In this document: positions 33,693-43,662 of the stretch, piece by piece | Layout: every line of letters begins with the position of its first letter | Numbering within the stretch: position 1 is the stretch's first letter | Assembly (NCBI RefSeq): GCF_010747415.1 | Contig: NZ_JAAGNZ010000001.1 | Span: forward strand, 3,534,001-3,598,000 | Source of the DNA: Spirosoma agri | GTDB taxonomy: Bacteria; Bacteroidota; Bacteroidia; Cytophagales; Spirosomataceae | DNA: 64,000 nt | Direction: 5' to 3' | Translations under genes and position numbers: made by a program | The notes under the pieces: generated by a model | Told to the model about the DNA's origin: nothing | Databases searched by the model: none | Seen by the model: only the letters and a program-made list of their open reading frames with translations

Positions 33693-35855
33693 CTACACGT
33701 TCTTGAGTAACCCACGTCGGCGGAGTAACGGCTTGATGTCGGGCTCGGCACCCCGAAATTTGCGGTATAACATCATCGGATCGTCCGTACCGCCCCGTTC
33801 CAGAATATTCTTCCGGAACGATTGGGCCGACTTCGGATCAAACAATCCCTTTTGCTTGAACACCTCAAACGCATCAGCATCCAGCACCGCCGACCAGATG
33901 TAGCTGTAGTAACCAGCCGAGTAACCACCCGAGAAGATATGCTGGAAGTAGGTGCTCCGGTAACGGGGCGGAATCTGATCGATCAGGCCAATCTTGTCCA
34001 TTGCCTGCTTCTCGAAGGCCAGTACATCCGACGGAGCCTGCCCTGGTTTCAGTGTATGGTAAGCCATATCCAGCAGCGAAGCGGCCAGGTATTCACTGGT
34101 TTCGAAGCCCTGATTGAACAGCTGGCTCCGCTTGATCTTGTCAACCAATGCATCCGGAATGACCGCGCCTGTCTGGTAATGTTTCGCAAACAGTTTTAGC
34201 ATTTCGGGCTCTACGGCCCAGTTTTCCATAATCTGCGACGGCAATTCCACAAAATCGCGGGGAACCGACGTACCCGACTGACTTCCGTAGTGAACATTCG
34301 ACAACAGCCCATGTAGTGCGTGTCCAAACTCGTGAAAGAACGTGCTGGTTTCGTTTAAGGTAAGCAGCGCGGGCGCGTTGCCGCTCGGCTTCGAGAAGTT
34401 ACAGACGATCGACACAACCGGCGTTATCTGTTTGCCGTTTTCGACTTCCTGCCGCCGGTAACTAGTCATCCAGGCACCTCCGCGTTTGCTGGCCCGCGGG
34501 TAAAAATCCATGTAGATCAGCCCTATGTGCCGCCCATCGGCCTCTTTCACTTCGTAAGCCGTAGCCTCCTCGTGGTAGACCGGCACATCGGTACGACGCT
34601 CGAAGCGAAGTCCATAAAGCCGGTTAGTGAGCGTGAAGATACCTTCGCGCACGCTTTCCAGAGAGAAGTAAGGACGAAGTTCCTGCTCGTCGAGGGCATA
34701 TTTTTCCTTGCGCAGTTTCTCGGCATAATAGCGCCAGTCCCAGCTGGCCAGTTTCTCGCTCTGGCCGGGATTGGCTTTGTTTTCTTTATCCATCATCGCC
34801 TGTAAGTCAGCCGCTTCCTGCTTAGCGACAGGGACCGTGGCCGTCCAGAGTTGATTTAACAGCTGAGCGACTTTCTCGGGCGTTTGGGCCATACTCTCTT
34901 CCAGCACGTAAGCCGCGTGATTATCGTAACCCAGCAACTGGGCTTTCTCAGCCCGGAGCGCTACCATGTTCGCCATAATCGACTTATTGTCGTGCTCGTC
35001 GTTGTGATTAGCCCGTTCGAGGTAGGCCCGGAAAATCTGTTCCCGTAACTTCCGGTTATCAGCATACTGCAAAAACGGCATGATGCTCGGATTTTGCAGA
35101 GTGAACACCCACTTACCGTCCAGTTTACGCTTTTTCGCGTCGTCGGCAGCTGCGGCTACTACCGAAGCAGGTAAGCCACTCAGATCTTCCGGCTTGTCGA
35201 TAACCAGGGCATAGGCATTGTTCTCGGCGAGCAGATTCTGCCCAAATTTGAGCGTCAGCACCGACAGTTCGCCGTTGATTTGCCGCAACCGATCCTGTTT
35301 GTCAGTCGTCAAGGCGGCCCCGTTGCGCACAAAATTCTTGTACATTTTTTCGAGTAACCGCTGCTGATCACCCGCCAGTTTGAGTTTGTTACGACCTTCG
35401 TAAACGGCTTTCACCCGGCTAAACAACACGGGATTGAGCATAATATCATCGCTGTGCTTGGCCAGTTTAGGGGCAACCGTCTGCGCAATTTTCTGCAACT
35501 GATCGTTGGTATTAGCCCCGTTGAGATTACCCAGAACCGTGTTGACGCGCCGGAGCAGATCACCACTGGCTTCGACGGCCTCGATGGTGTTGGCAAACGT
35601 GGGCGCTACCGTCTGTTTGGTGATCGTTGCGATTTCAGCTGTTTGCTGCCGGATCCCCTCGTCGATAGCGGGTTCGAAATGCTCGGGCTTGATCAAATCG
35701 AAGGGCGGCACACCAAACGGGGTGTTGTATGTACTGAAAAAAGGATTCGACGCGTAGGGTGCTACGTTTGCGGTAGCGACGCGGGGCGTGTCAGTATCTG
35801 GAGAAAAAGCCGTCATTACTAAAGTCAGCGCGAAAAGAGAGTGTCTGTAGTTCAT
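33693..35855 (-). CDS. M3 family metallopeptidase (Dcp-like peptidyl-dipeptidase)
   Basis: A 720-residue zinc oligopeptidase of the thimet/neurolysin family (M3), with a putative signal peptide (MNYRHSLFALTLVMTAFS). The zinc site HEFGHALHG lies in the C-terminal half, and the third ligand Glu is in the SQIMENWA region. SRDFVELPSQIMENW-type spacing and YYSYIWSAVLDADAF are Dcp-like. It removes dipeptides from peptide C-termini, probably in the periplasm. ATG 35855 is preferred to the frame's start at 35897, because it begins the signal peptide. Confidence 0.93.
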   Translation of the reverse strand: MNYRHSLFALTLVMTAFSPDTDTPRVATANVAPYASNPFFSTYNTPFGVPPFDLIKPEHFEPAIDEGIRQQTAEIATITKQTVAPTFANTIEAVEASGDLLRRVNTVLGNLNGANTNDQLQKIAQTVAPKLAKHSDDIMLNPVLFSRVKAVYEGRNKLKLAGDQQRLLEKMYKNFVRNGAALTTDKQDRLRQINGELSVLTLKFGQNLLAENNAYALVIDKPEDLSGLPASVVAAAADDAKKRKLDGKWVFTLQNPSIMPFLQYADNRKLREQIFRAYLERANHNDEHDNKSIMANMVALRAEKAQLLGYDNHAAYVLEESMAQTPEKVAQLLNQLWTATVPVAKQEAADLQAMMDKENKANPGQSEKLASWDWRYYAEKLRKEKYALDEQELRPYFSLESVREGIFTLTNRLYGLRFERRTDVPVYHEEATAYEVKEADGRHIGLIYMDFYPRASKRGGAWMTSYRRQEVENGKQITPVVSIVCNFSKPSGNAPALLTLNETSTFFHEFGHALHGLLSNVHYGSQSGTSVPRDFVELPSQIMENWAVEPEMLKLFAKHYQTGAVIPDALVDKIKRSQLFNQGFETSEYLAASLLDMAYHTLKPGQAPSDVLAFEKQAMDKIGLIDQIPPRYRSTYFQHIFSGGYSAGYYSYIWSAVLDADAFEVFKQKGLFDPKSAQSFRKNILERGGTDDPMMLYRKFRGAEPDIKPLLRRRGLLKNV

Positions 35856-36001
35856 TTGACTGAGTGCATTCGTCGTTAGTACGGGTATAGTCCACAAAAA
35901 TAGAACAATCTATTCAGAGAAAACCGCCAGATTCGTTACCGATTAGTCCGCCCGTAGTTTATCGAAATAAGTACACGTGTTCACGTATGATCTGCAAAAC
36001 C

Positions 36002-36022
36002 AAAAAAGCCCCTTTCGGGGCT
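36002..36022 (-). terminator. intrinsic terminator of the grpE-dnaJ operon
   Basis: On the minus strand the stem AGCCCC-GAAA-GGGGCT is followed by TTTTTT, 45 nt after the dnaJ stop. It is a textbook rho-independent terminator. Confidence 0.9.
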
Positions 36023-36067
36023 AGGTTGGCTGTATATAATCAGTTGCTGATGCTAGTCAGTTCGTGC

Positions 36068-37231
36068 TCAACCGTGAAAGAAATCTTTCATTTTGTCGAA
36101 GAAGCCTTTTTCGTTCTTATTCGGCTTCGGTTGGAAATTCGGTGAGTGCCGTAGTTTTTCCAGCATCGAACGCTCTTCCGACGACAGTGTTTTTGGCGTC
36201 CAGACGTTTACGTGCACAAGTTGGTCACCCCGTCCATACCCGTTCAACTCTTTGATGCCTTTACCTTTGAGCCGAAGTATTTTACCACTCTGCGTACCTG
36301 GGTCAAGCGTGATCCGGGCTTTTCCGTCGATGGTCGGTACTTCGACGTTTGTTCCGACTGCCGCATCGACAAAGTTGACGTACAGATCGAACACGACATT
36401 GTTGCCATCGCGCTTGAGATCGCCATCTTCCTCCTCTTCGATCACGATCAGCAGATCACCCGCCACACCACCTCGGGGCGGAACGTTCCCTTTGCCGCCA
36501 ACCGACAGTTGAATACCTTCGGCTACACCCGCCGGAATTTTGATAGGAATAACGTCTTCCTGCAAGACACGCCCTTCGCCGAAGCAAACATCACACCGAT
36601 CGGTTACCAGTTTCCCTTCGCCGTTACAGGTCGGACAGGTACTCGTGGAAACCATCTGACCAAGCATCGTATTGACCACTTTACGGGTCTGTCCGGTGCC
36701 ATTACAGGTCGTACAAGTCTGCACAGCCGTTCCATTTTTGGAGCCGTTGCCACCACAGGTCGTACAGCTGACGTGCCGCTTGACTTTGATTTTTTTCTCG
36801 ACGCCGTTGGCAACTTCCTGCAAATTCAGTTTCAGCTTGATACGCAGATCGGAACCACGACGAACGCGTTGACGTCCACCGCCACCCTGCGCTCCCCGGA
36901 AGAAGCCGCCAAAAGGGGACTCATCACCGAAAACATCGCCAAATTGGCTGAAGATGTCTTCCATCGTCGGGCCGCCAGCGCCATAGCCACCACCTGCCGC
37001 TCCGCTCATGCCCGCATGACCAAACTGATCATACCGAGCTTTTTTCTGCGGGTCGTTGAGCACGTCGTAAGCCTCGGCGGCTTCCTTGAATTTCTCCTCG
37101 GCGGTGGGGTCGTCGGGATTTTTATCCGGGTGGTATTTGATGGCCATCTTCCGATACGCCTTTTTCAAGTCCTCCGCCGAGACGTTTTTATCAACGCCTA
37201 ATATTTCATAATAATCGCGCTTCGTCGCCAT
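36068..37231 (-). CDS. dnaJ: chaperone DnaJ
   Basis: A 387-residue type I Hsp40 co-chaperone that delivers clients to DnaK and stimulates its ATPase. J-domain residues 5-70 carry the HPD motif (YHPDKNPDD). A Gly/Phe-rich linker follows, then four CxxCxGxG zinc repeats (CTTCGGNG, CTTCNGTG, CPTCNGEG, CDVCFGEG), then two beta-barrel client-binding domains. It lies 75 bp after grpE on the same strand. A remarkable 25-bp hairpin fills almost all of that gap and ends 10 nt before this ATG. Confidence 0.96.
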   Translation of the reverse strand: MATKRDYYEILGVDKNVSAEDLKKAYRKMAIKYHPDKNPDDPTAEEKFKEAAEAYDVLNDPQKKARYDQFGHAGMSGAAGGGYGAGGPTMEDIFSQFGDVFGDESPFGGFFRGAQGGGGRQRVRRGSDLRIKLKLNLQEVANGVEKKIKVKRHVSCTTCGGNGSKNGTAVQTCTTCNGTGQTRKVVNTMLGQMVSTSTCPTCNGEGKLVTDRCDVCFGEGRVLQEDVIPIKIPAGVAEGIQLSVGGKGNVPPRGGVAGDLLIVIEEEEDGDLKRDGNNVVFDLYVNFVDAAVGTNVEVPTIDGKARITLDPGTQSGKILRLKGKGIKELNGYGRGDQLVHVNVWTPKTLSSEERSMLEKLRHSPNFQPKPNKNEKGFFDKMKDFFHG

Positions 37232-37241
37232 ACATTCAAAG

Positions 37242-37305
37242 AGCGAACGAATGAACGAGCCAAGGAATCGCCTTAAGCACTCCTTGGCTCGTTCATTCGT
37301 TCGCT
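37242..37305 (-). repeat. 25-bp perfect hairpin between grpE and dnaJ
   Basis: Positions 37242-37266 are exactly complementary to 37281-37305, with a 14-nt loop. It begins 1 nt after the grpE stop codon and ends 10 nt before the dnaJ start codon. No T-tract follows, so the whole intercistronic space is a folded element that could set the dnaJ:grpE expression ratio. Confidence 0.9.
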
Positions 37306-37306
37306 A

Positions 37307-37921
37307 TTAGCTTCCTACAATTACTTTCGCAAACCGAATGACTTTGTCATTCAAATAGTATCCTTTTTCAATTTCGTCGATGACTTTACCCTTGAGGTCA
37401 TCACTGGGAGCCGGGAACTGCGTGATCGATTCGTGCAGATCGGCATTAAACGGTTCACCTTTAGCCGTCATTGGCTTGAGGCCCTTGCTTTCCAGCACCT
37501 TGAATAACTTGGCGTAGATCAGCGACACGCCTTCTTTAACGGCTGTAACATCTTCGGTCGTTTCTATGGATTGCATAGCCCGTTCGAAATCGTCAACAAC
37601 CGGAATCAACGCCTGCAACAGCCCCTCGTTGGCATTACTGATCAACTCAAGTTTTTCCTTGGCGGTGCGCCGACGAAAGTTCTCAAAATCAGCGTACAAA
37701 CGGAGGTATTTATCTTTAAGCTCAGCGATTTCGCGGGTGGCCTGGTCAGCCTTACCGGCCAATTCGGGTTCAGCTTCAGCCGTAACTTCTTCGGCAGAAA
37801 CATCTTCTACCTGTACTTCCGGCTCTCCACCATTGACAGTAACAGCTTCGTCAGTTGTCAGATTGTCAGGTTGTTGTGTATTGGTGGACGTTTCTTCGTC
37901 CAGTGTGTCTTTATTTTCCAT
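37307..37921 (-). CDS. grpE: nucleotide exchange factor GrpE
   Basis: A 204-residue co-chaperone that releases ADP from DnaK. An acidic N-terminal tail (residues 1-60) precedes the long dimerising helix (REIAELKDKYLRLYADFENF, typical) and the C-terminal beta domain. I chose ATG 37921 (MENKDTLDEE). A second ATG 33 nt upstream (MNFWKRNRSSS) is possible. It is followed by dnaJ in the usual grpE-dnaJ order. dnaK is not in the window. Confidence 0.94.
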   Translation of the reverse strand: MENKDTLDEETSTNTQQPDNLTTDEAVTVNGGEPEVQVEDVSAEEVTAEAEPELAGKADQATREIAELKDKYLRLYADFENFRRRTAKEKLELISNANEGLLQALIPVVDDFERAMQSIETTEDVTAVKEGVSLIYAKLFKVLESKGLKPMTAKGEPFNADLHESITQFPAPSDDLKGKVIDEIEKGYYLNDKVIRFAKVIVGS

Positions 37922-38145
37922 TGATGAGCTTCTATTTCGCTTCCAGAAATTCATATGCAAAGATGGGCAAAAGACCGGCCAAAACCGCATATCCTGTCAA
38001 GTTGACACACTACTTAATGCAGTCAGGCCAATGATTTATAGAAATTGGAGCATGTACAGGATTTAAAAAGCCCGGAGTATCGTTCTTCGCTTGGAACAAT
38101 CAGCCGTTTATCGTCCTACCCGTCACGCTTCACCCTACCGTATTT

Positions 38146-39075
38146 ATGCACCGGACCCGCTATACGCAACTGATCAAAGCCAAAGCCAGCGAACTGGGTT
38201 TTGATTTTTGTGGTATAGCTAAGGCTGATTTTCTGGAAGAAGAAGCACCCCGTTTAGAGACGTGGCTTAAAAACGGGATGCACGGCCAGATGAATTATAT
38301 GGCCAATCATTTCGACAAACGACTCGATCCCCGTTTGTTGGTCGATGATGCAAAATCGGTCATAACGGTCCTGCTCAATTATTATCCGGAGCAGAAACTA
38401 CCCGAAGGCGACGACGATTACAAACTATCTAAATACGCTTACGGCACTGACTATCACTTTGTTATAAAAGACAAACTAAAAGATTTGCTGGCCTATATTC
38501 ATCAGGAAATCGGCGAAGTGGGCGGACGGGCGTTTGTCGATTCGGCCCCGGTCATGGACAAAGCCTGGGCGAAACGGGGCGGCCTGGGCTGGGTGGGCAA
38601 GCACACCAATCTGATCAATCGCGAAATCGGTTCGTTCTTCTTTATTGGCGAACTGATTCTTGATCTTGAACTGGAACCCGACGGTCCGATCACCGACTAC
38701 TGCGGCACCTGCACCCGTTGCATCGACGCCTGCCCGACCGACGCCATTGTCGGTCCTTACGTCGTCGATGGGAGCAAATGCATTTCTTATTTCACGATTG
38801 AATTAAAAGAAGCCATTCCCGACGACGTTCGCGGAAAATTCGAGAACTGGACATTTGGTTGTGATATCTGCCAGGATGTCTGCCCCTGGAACCGTTTCGC
38901 CAAACCCCACAAAACACCCGCCTTTGATCCACACCCTGAACTGGCCGCTTTCACCAAAAACGACTGGGAGGAAATTACAGAAGATGTGTTTCGGGAGATT
39001 TTTCGCCGGTCAGCGGTGAAACGCACGAAACTGGAAGGCTTGAAGCGCAACGTAGCGTTCAACAAGCCGGACTAA
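38146..39075 (+). CDS. queG: tRNA epoxyqueuosine(34) reductase QueG
   Basis: A 309-residue cobalamin and iron-sulfur enzyme that reduces epoxyqueuosine to queuosine at position 34 of tRNAs. A DUF1730 domain is followed by a ferredoxin-like region with two 4Fe-4S cluster motifs, [16 protein letters not shown] (about residues 186-201) and [11 protein letters not shown] (about 243-253). The fold also has the [11 protein letters not shown] segment. Like many Bacteroidota forms it lacks the C-terminal HEAT-repeat tail of longer QueG. It is divergent from grpE. Confidence 0.93.
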   Translation: MHRTRYTQLIKAKASELGFDFCGIAKADFLEEEAPRLETWLKNGMHGQMNYMANHFDKRLDPRLLVDDAKSVITVLLNYYPEQKLPEGDDDYKLSKYAYGTDYHFVIKDKLKDLLAYIHQEIGEVGGRAFVDSAPVMDKAWAKRGGLGWVGKHTNLINREIGSFFFIGELILDLELEPDGPITDYCGTCTRCIDACPTDAIVGPYVVDGSKCISYFTIELKEAIPDDVRGKFENWTFGCDICQDVCPWNRFAKPHKTPAFDPHPELAAFTKNDWEEITEDVFREIFRRSAVKRTKLEGLKRNVAFNKPD

Positions 39076-39135
39076 TGTTGTGAGCTATGATCAGGGAGTT
39101 GGTAGCCGCTCATCATTCTGGTAAATGAGTATTTT

Positions 39136-39200
39136 GTAGACTGGTAAACAGACATACGCCGTATCTCGAAGATACGGCGTATGTCTGTTTACCAGTCTAC
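39136..39200. repeat. 30-bp perfect palindromic hairpin between queG and kynureninase
   Basis: Positions 39136-39165 are exactly complementary to 39171-39200, with a 5-nt loop (TCGAA). It fills the gap between the convergent queG and kynureninase stops. No T-tract is present on either strand, so it is not a normal terminator despite its position. It is the longest perfect inverted repeat in the window. Confidence 0.92.
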
Positions 39201-39209
39201 GAAGATAGG

Positions 39210-40553
39210 CTACCTATCAAAATAACGTCTGATTATCTCCCCTACCTGCCAAACCTCCTCGAACGTGTTGTAGAGTGGCGTAGGTGCCAGTCGAATGCAG
39301 TCAGGTTCGCGCCAGTCGCTAACAACGCCTTGTTCGGTCAGGTACGCAAATAAATCTTTCCCATTTTTTCGTACCAGTAGCGATAACTGACAGCCACGTT
39401 GGTTGGGATCGTCGGGCGTTAGAATCTGTATGTCGTCAAACGGCGTCAACAGGTACTCAAGATAGCCCGTCAACCGTTCGCTTTTTTGCCGAAGTGGCAC
39501 AATCCCCGCTTCGGCGGTTATGGCAATAGCCGCCCGGTGAAGGGCCAACGCCAAAACGTTGGGCGTACTTACCTGCCACCCATCGGCACCGGGCGCGGGT
39601 AGAAAACCGGGCGTCATCTCGAAGCGTCGGTCTTCACGATAGCCCCACCACCCCGCCAGCCGGGGAAGATTTTGGTCATGGTGTTTCTGGTGAACGAACA
39701 CGCCCGATACGGCACCCGGACCACCGTTTAGGTATTTGTAGGAACACCAGGTCGCAAAATCAACCCCCCACTCGTGGAGTCGCAGCGGCACGTTACCGAT
39801 CGCATGGGCCAGATCGAATCCGATGGGAACGCAATACCGCTTGGCCGTTTGGGCGATAGCATCCATGTTGTATACCTGCCCGGTGTAATAATTCAGGCCA
39901 CTCATCCAGATGAGCGCCAGCGAATCGGCGTGGTCAGCAATTGCTCGCTGTATGTCCGTCGTGTGAATCAACCCATCGTCCGGGCGGGGTGCTATTTCAA
40001 TGATAGCATCCGACGGATTCAAGCCATGATGCTTCACGTGCGTTTCGAGCGCGTACTGATCAGAGGGAAAATCTCCTTTGATCGTCAAGATCTTGTATTT
40101 CCTATGCTCACTCGACCCCACCGCGCCGGCAAACCGGCCGGGCGAATCCACGCTGGACGAATCCACGCCGGGCCGGTAAAATGAAGCCAGTAGCAGGTGC
40201 AGATTTACCGTCAGGGCATTCATCGGACACACTTCCAACGGTTCCGCGCCTACGATTTGCGCCAGCGATTCTTTGCAGGTAGCATGGTAGCCTAGCCACG
40301 GCTGTTCACCCCCTTCGGCCCCAGCAGCCGTGGTTTGCTCGAACCAACCCTCAACACCCAGATTTTGCCAGGTATCGAGTTCCTTGGTCAAGGATTCCCG
40401 TGCCGTTTTCGGTTGCAACCCAAGCGAATTACCACATAGATAAATCAGGGATTTACCGTCGCGCTGAGGAATGTGAAAACGGTCGCGGAAGTGGCGGATC
40501 GAATCGGCTTCATCGAGTTGCAGGGCAAACGATCGTGAGTTTTCGTAGGTCAT
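39210..40553 (-). CDS. kynU: kynureninase
   Basis: A 447-residue PLP enzyme that cleaves kynurenine or 3-hydroxykynurenine to (hydroxy)anthranilate and alanine. Family marks: YLCGNSLGLQPK near the N-terminus, the PLP lysine in FATWCSYKYLNGGPGA, and ISSVHQ-like helix segments, with APTPLYNTFEEVW at the C-terminus. A 30-residue insertion at about 130-160 looks low in conservation. No other tryptophan-degradation genes adjoin it. The remaining kynurenine pathway would be elsewhere. Confidence 0.93.
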   Translation of the reverse strand: MTYENSRSFALQLDEADSIRHFRDRFHIPQRDGKSLIYLCGNSLGLQPKTARESLTKELDTWQNLGVEGWFEQTTAAGAEGGEQPWLGYHATCKESLAQIVGAEPLEVCPMNALTVNLHLLLASFYRPGVDSSSVDSPGRFAGAVGSSEHRKYKILTIKGDFPSDQYALETHVKHHGLNPSDAIIEIAPRPDDGLIHTTDIQRAIADHADSLALIWMSGLNYYTGQVYNMDAIAQTAKRYCVPIGFDLAHAIGNVPLRLHEWGVDFATWCSYKYLNGGPGAVSGVFVHQKHHDQNLPRLAGWWGYREDRRFEMTPGFLPAPGADGWQVSTPNVLALALHRAAIAITAEAGIVPLRQKSERLTGYLEYLLTPFDDIQILTPDDPNQRGCQLSLLVRKNGKDLFAYLTEQGVVSDWREPDCIRLAPTPLYNTFEEVWQVGEIIRRYFDR

Positions 40554-40792
40554 AGAATGATTTCAACAATTGCTTTACAAACTACGATTTTGCCGTCGTT
40601 TTGTTCACTATCGGCTTTCCGGGATTTCTACAGGCCAATCACTTATCGCCACAATAATGGAACAACGCGGATCACATGTACTGCATTTTTCCAGTGTTTA
40701 AATGGATTTATAGTAGGTATTGCTATATGCTGCACTTTGGGACTATAACGGGCTTATCCCACGGCCTTAACCCTGCACATTTTCTTCTCAGT

Positions 40793-42217
40793 ATGCAGAT
40801 TAACAACTCATTACAGCCCATCGATCTATCCGCAAAACTTGATCAGTTCTGGGCCCTCTCCGGTCAGAAAATCCAGCTGATCAATCAACAGTATGATCTA
40901 TCGAAAGGCTCACCCGTCTTCACGGTGCAGGGCCAGTATACTACTCGTGGCTGGACCGAGTGGACGCAGGGCTTTCAGTTTGGGTCGGCAATTTTGCAGT
41001 TTGATGCTACCGACGAATCCGAATTTCTGGACATAGGTCGCCAGAATACTCTAAACCGGATGGCGCCCCACATCAGCCATACCGGCGTTCACGATCATGG
41101 CTTCAACAACGTCAGCACGTATGGTAATCTGCTTCGACTGATGCAGGAAGGCCGAATTCCGTACAATGCCTGGGAGAAAAACGTGTACGAACTGGCGCTG
41201 AAAATTTCGGGAGCCGTTCAGGCCAGCCGCTGGACAACCCTTAAAAAGAACAAGACAGCCGATGCGGGTTTTATCAGTTCCTTCAACGGGCCACACTCCC
41301 TGTTTGTCGACACCATCCGTTCGTGCCGGGCGTTGGTGCTGAGTCATGCGCTGGGCCATGTTTTTCAGGGCGAAGGTGACGTCAAAATCAACCTGCTCGA
41401 CCGGGCAATTCAGCACATGAAAGCCACCGCCGACTATGCGGTCTTCTACGGGGAAGGGCGCGATACCTATGATGTGTGGGGTCGAACGGCGCACGAAAGT
41501 GTGTTCAATGTGAAAGATGGCAATTTTCGCTGTCCGAATTCGCAACAGGGTTACTCCGGATTCACGACCTGGACGCGTGGACTGGCCTGGGCCATGTGCG
41601 GATTTGCCGAAGAACTCGAGTGGCTCGCCACCCGCAGCGATGCCGAACTTGACCCGTTCGGCGGACGAACGACGATCGAAGCATTTATGCGTAAAGCCGC
41701 AACGGCCACCTGCGATTTTTTCATTGACCAAACGCCCACCGACGGCATTCCCTACTGGGACACGGGCGCGCCAAATTTATACCGACTGGGCGATTACCTC
41801 AATCGTCCGGCGGACCCGTACAACAATGTGGAGCCGGTTGACAGTTCGGCAGCGGCTATTGGTGCACAAGGGTTACTGCGTTTGGGCAACTACCTGATGG
41901 CAGCCGGTGAACCCGATGTTGGTCGGCGCTACTGGCAGGCTGGCTTAACGGTGCTCGATACGCTTCTCGCGGCACCCTATCTAAGCACGGATCCAACACA
42001 CCAGGGGCTGATACTGCATTCTATTTATCACCGGCCCAACGGCTGGGACTACGTGCCACCCGGCAGTATGATTGCTTATGGCGAATCGAGCATGTGGGGC
42101 GATTACCACGCCCGCGAAGTCGCGCTTTACGTGCAGCGCATCATCCGTAACGAGCCATACTACACCTTCTTTAACGGGATTGCCGAACCACGGATCTCCG
42201 AAACGAACCTGGCCTGA
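40793..42217 (+). CDS. GH88-like unsaturated glucuronyl hydrolase (six-hairpin glycosidase)
   Basis: A 474-residue alpha/alpha six-hairpin barrel protein resembling family GH88. The [20 protein letters not shown] segment corresponds to the WxRGxAWxxxGF motif that shapes the active site, and [14 protein letters not shown] to the conserved AAAxxAxGLL helix. The catalytic Asp pair of GH88 is plausibly at MQEGRIPYN... and [10 protein letters not shown] regions, but I could not align it surely. No signal peptide is visible from 40793, so it is probably cytoplasmic. It overlaps the next gene by one base in the TGATG junction. GH88 enzymes hydrate unsaturated uronides released by lyases. Confidence 0.75.
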   Translation: MQINNSLQPIDLSAKLDQFWALSGQKIQLINQQYDLSKGSPVFTVQGQYTTRGWTEWTQGFQFGSAILQFDATDESEFLDIGRQNTLNRMAPHISHTGVHDHGFNNVSTYGNLLRLMQEGRIPYNAWEKNVYELALKISGAVQASRWTTLKKNKTADAGFISSFNGPHSLFVDTIRSCRALVLSHALGHVFQGEGDVKINLLDRAIQHMKATADYAVFYGEGRDTYDVWGRTAHESVFNVKDGNFRCPNSQQGYSGFTTWTRGLAWAMCGFAEELEWLATRSDAELDPFGGRTTIEAFMRKAATATCDFFIDQTPTDGIPYWDTGAPNLYRLGDYLNRPADPYNNVEPVDSSAAAIGAQGLLRLGNYLMAAGEPDVGRRYWQAGLTVLDTLLAAPYLSTDPTHQGLILHSIYHRPNGWDYVPPGSMIAYGESSMWGDYHAREVALYVQRIIRNEPYYTFFNGIAEPRISETNLA

Positions 42218-43662
42218 TGAGCGAGAAATATAAACCCCGGTTTCCCCGCATGGCCCAGCTAAAAACGGTGGCTGACCTGCGCCATTATCTGCAAACGAAC
42301 GACATCGACCTTCCGGTTGACGAAGCGTTAGTACCTCCATCCGAAAGCCCGTTCAACCAATCGATTCCGCTTAAATCCGGCAAAACAATTGGCAATAGTC
42401 TTTGCATTTTACCCATGGAAGGCTGGGACGGCACTACCGAGGGCCGACCAACCGACCTCACCCGAAATCGCTGGCAGAAATTCGCGATCAGTGGCGCTAA
42501 ACTGTTGTTCGGTTGCGAAGCCGTAGCAGTCTGCCATTCGGGCAAGGCCAATCCGAATCAGCTAGTCCTGAACGAGGAGACGTTCGCTGACTTTGTGGCG
42601 CTACGGCGCTTGCTTCTGGAGGAGCACACTGCAGCGTTTGGCACGACCGACGATTTGGTAATTGGCCTCCAGCTTACCCATTCCGGACGTTTCTGCAAAC
42701 CGAACAGTTCTAAAACGTTCGAGCCGAAGATCGTGTACAGCCACCCGATTCTAAACAGCAAGTTCGGCATGGCGGCTGACTATCCACCGCTGCTGGATGA
42801 GGACATTGACCGCGTCATCGAACAATACGTCGACGCGGCTGTACTGGCGCAAAAAGCCGGTTTCGACTTCGTGGACGTCAAACATTGTCATGGTTACCTG
42901 GGCCACGAATTTCTAAGTGCCGTCCATCGGGAGGGGCGCTACGGCGGTTCATTCGAGAATCGGACACGCTACCTGCGAACCATCGTTGCCGGTATTCACA
43001 AGGCAGCCCCTGGGCTGGAAATCGGCATTCGCTTGAGCGCATTCGATATGCTCCCATTCAGGAAAGGGCCCGCCGACATCGGTATTCCCGAAGCAATAGA
43101 GCCTTACCCGTTTGCTTTTGGCGGGGCCTCAAATGGACTGGAGCCTGACCTGACCGAAACCAAGGCATTGCTATCGCTGGTCGAATCGCTCGGCATACAG
43201 CTGGTGTGCATTACGGGTGGAAGCCCTTATTACAATCCGCATCTGATGCGCCCGGCCCTGTTTCCGCCCTCCGATGGCTACCTGCCCCCCGAAGACCCGC
43301 TGCTGGGTGTCAAGCGTCAGATCGACGTGACCTACGCACTAAAACTGGCCTTCCCGGAGCTGGTGTTTATTGGGTCGGGCTATTCGTATTTACAGGAGTG
43401 GCTTCCCCATGTGGCGCAGCACGTTTTGCGGTCGGGCATGGCCGATAGCGTCGGTTTCGGGCGTATGGTTCTCTCCTATCCGACCATGCCCGCTGATCTG
43501 CTTGCAGGTCGTTCGCTGGTTCGCAACCAAATTTGCCGCACGTTTTCCGACTGTACCACAGCTCCGCGTAACGGGCTGGTTTCGGGTTGCTATCCGCTGG
43601 ATACGCTCTACAAGAAGAGTCCCGAGGCCGGTCAGCTCAAAGCCATAAAAGAACGCCTGTGA
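42217..43662 (+). CDS. NADH:flavin oxidoreductase (Old Yellow Enzyme family)
   Basis: A 481-residue FMN enzyme with the OYE barrel. [12 protein letters not shown] is the flavin- and substrate-binding motif, and [20 protein letters not shown] then [12 protein letters not shown] are the diagnostic loops. The usual HxxN/HxxH catalytic His pair appears as HCHGYL. It is longer than the 350-400-residue core because of an N-terminal segment of about 50 residues, and has no 4Fe-4S or second domain. The family reduces activated alkenes with NAD(P)H. It overlaps both neighbours, so the three genes are surely co-transcribed. Confidence 0.85.
   Translation: MSEKYKPRFPRMAQLKTVADLRHYLQTNDIDLPVDEALVPPSESPFNQSIPLKSGKTIGNSLCILPMEGWDGTTEGRPTDLTRNRWQKFAISGAKLLFGCEAVAVCHSGKANPNQLVLNEETFADFVALRRLLLEEHTAAFGTTDDLVIGLQLTHSGRFCKPNSSKTFEPKIVYSHPILNSKFGMAADYPPLLDEDIDRVIEQYVDAAVLAQKAGFDFVDVKHCHGYLGHEFLSAVHREGRYGGSFENRTRYLRTIVAGIHKAAPGLEIGIRLSAFDMLPFRKGPADIGIPEAIEPYPFAFGGASNGLEPDLTETKALLSLVESLGIQLVCITGGSPYYNPHLMRPALFPPSDGYLPPEDPLLGVKRQIDVTYALKLAFPELVFIGSGYSYLQEWLPHVAQHVLRSGMADSVGFGRMVLSYPTMPADLLAGRSLVRNQICRTFSDCTTAPRNGLVSGCYPLDTLYKKSPEAGQLKAIKERL

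Noticed and set aside
36212-37201. 329-codon plus-strand frame opposite dnaJ
   Set aside because: It lies entirely over a certain dnaJ gene in antisense and has no recognisable protein features.
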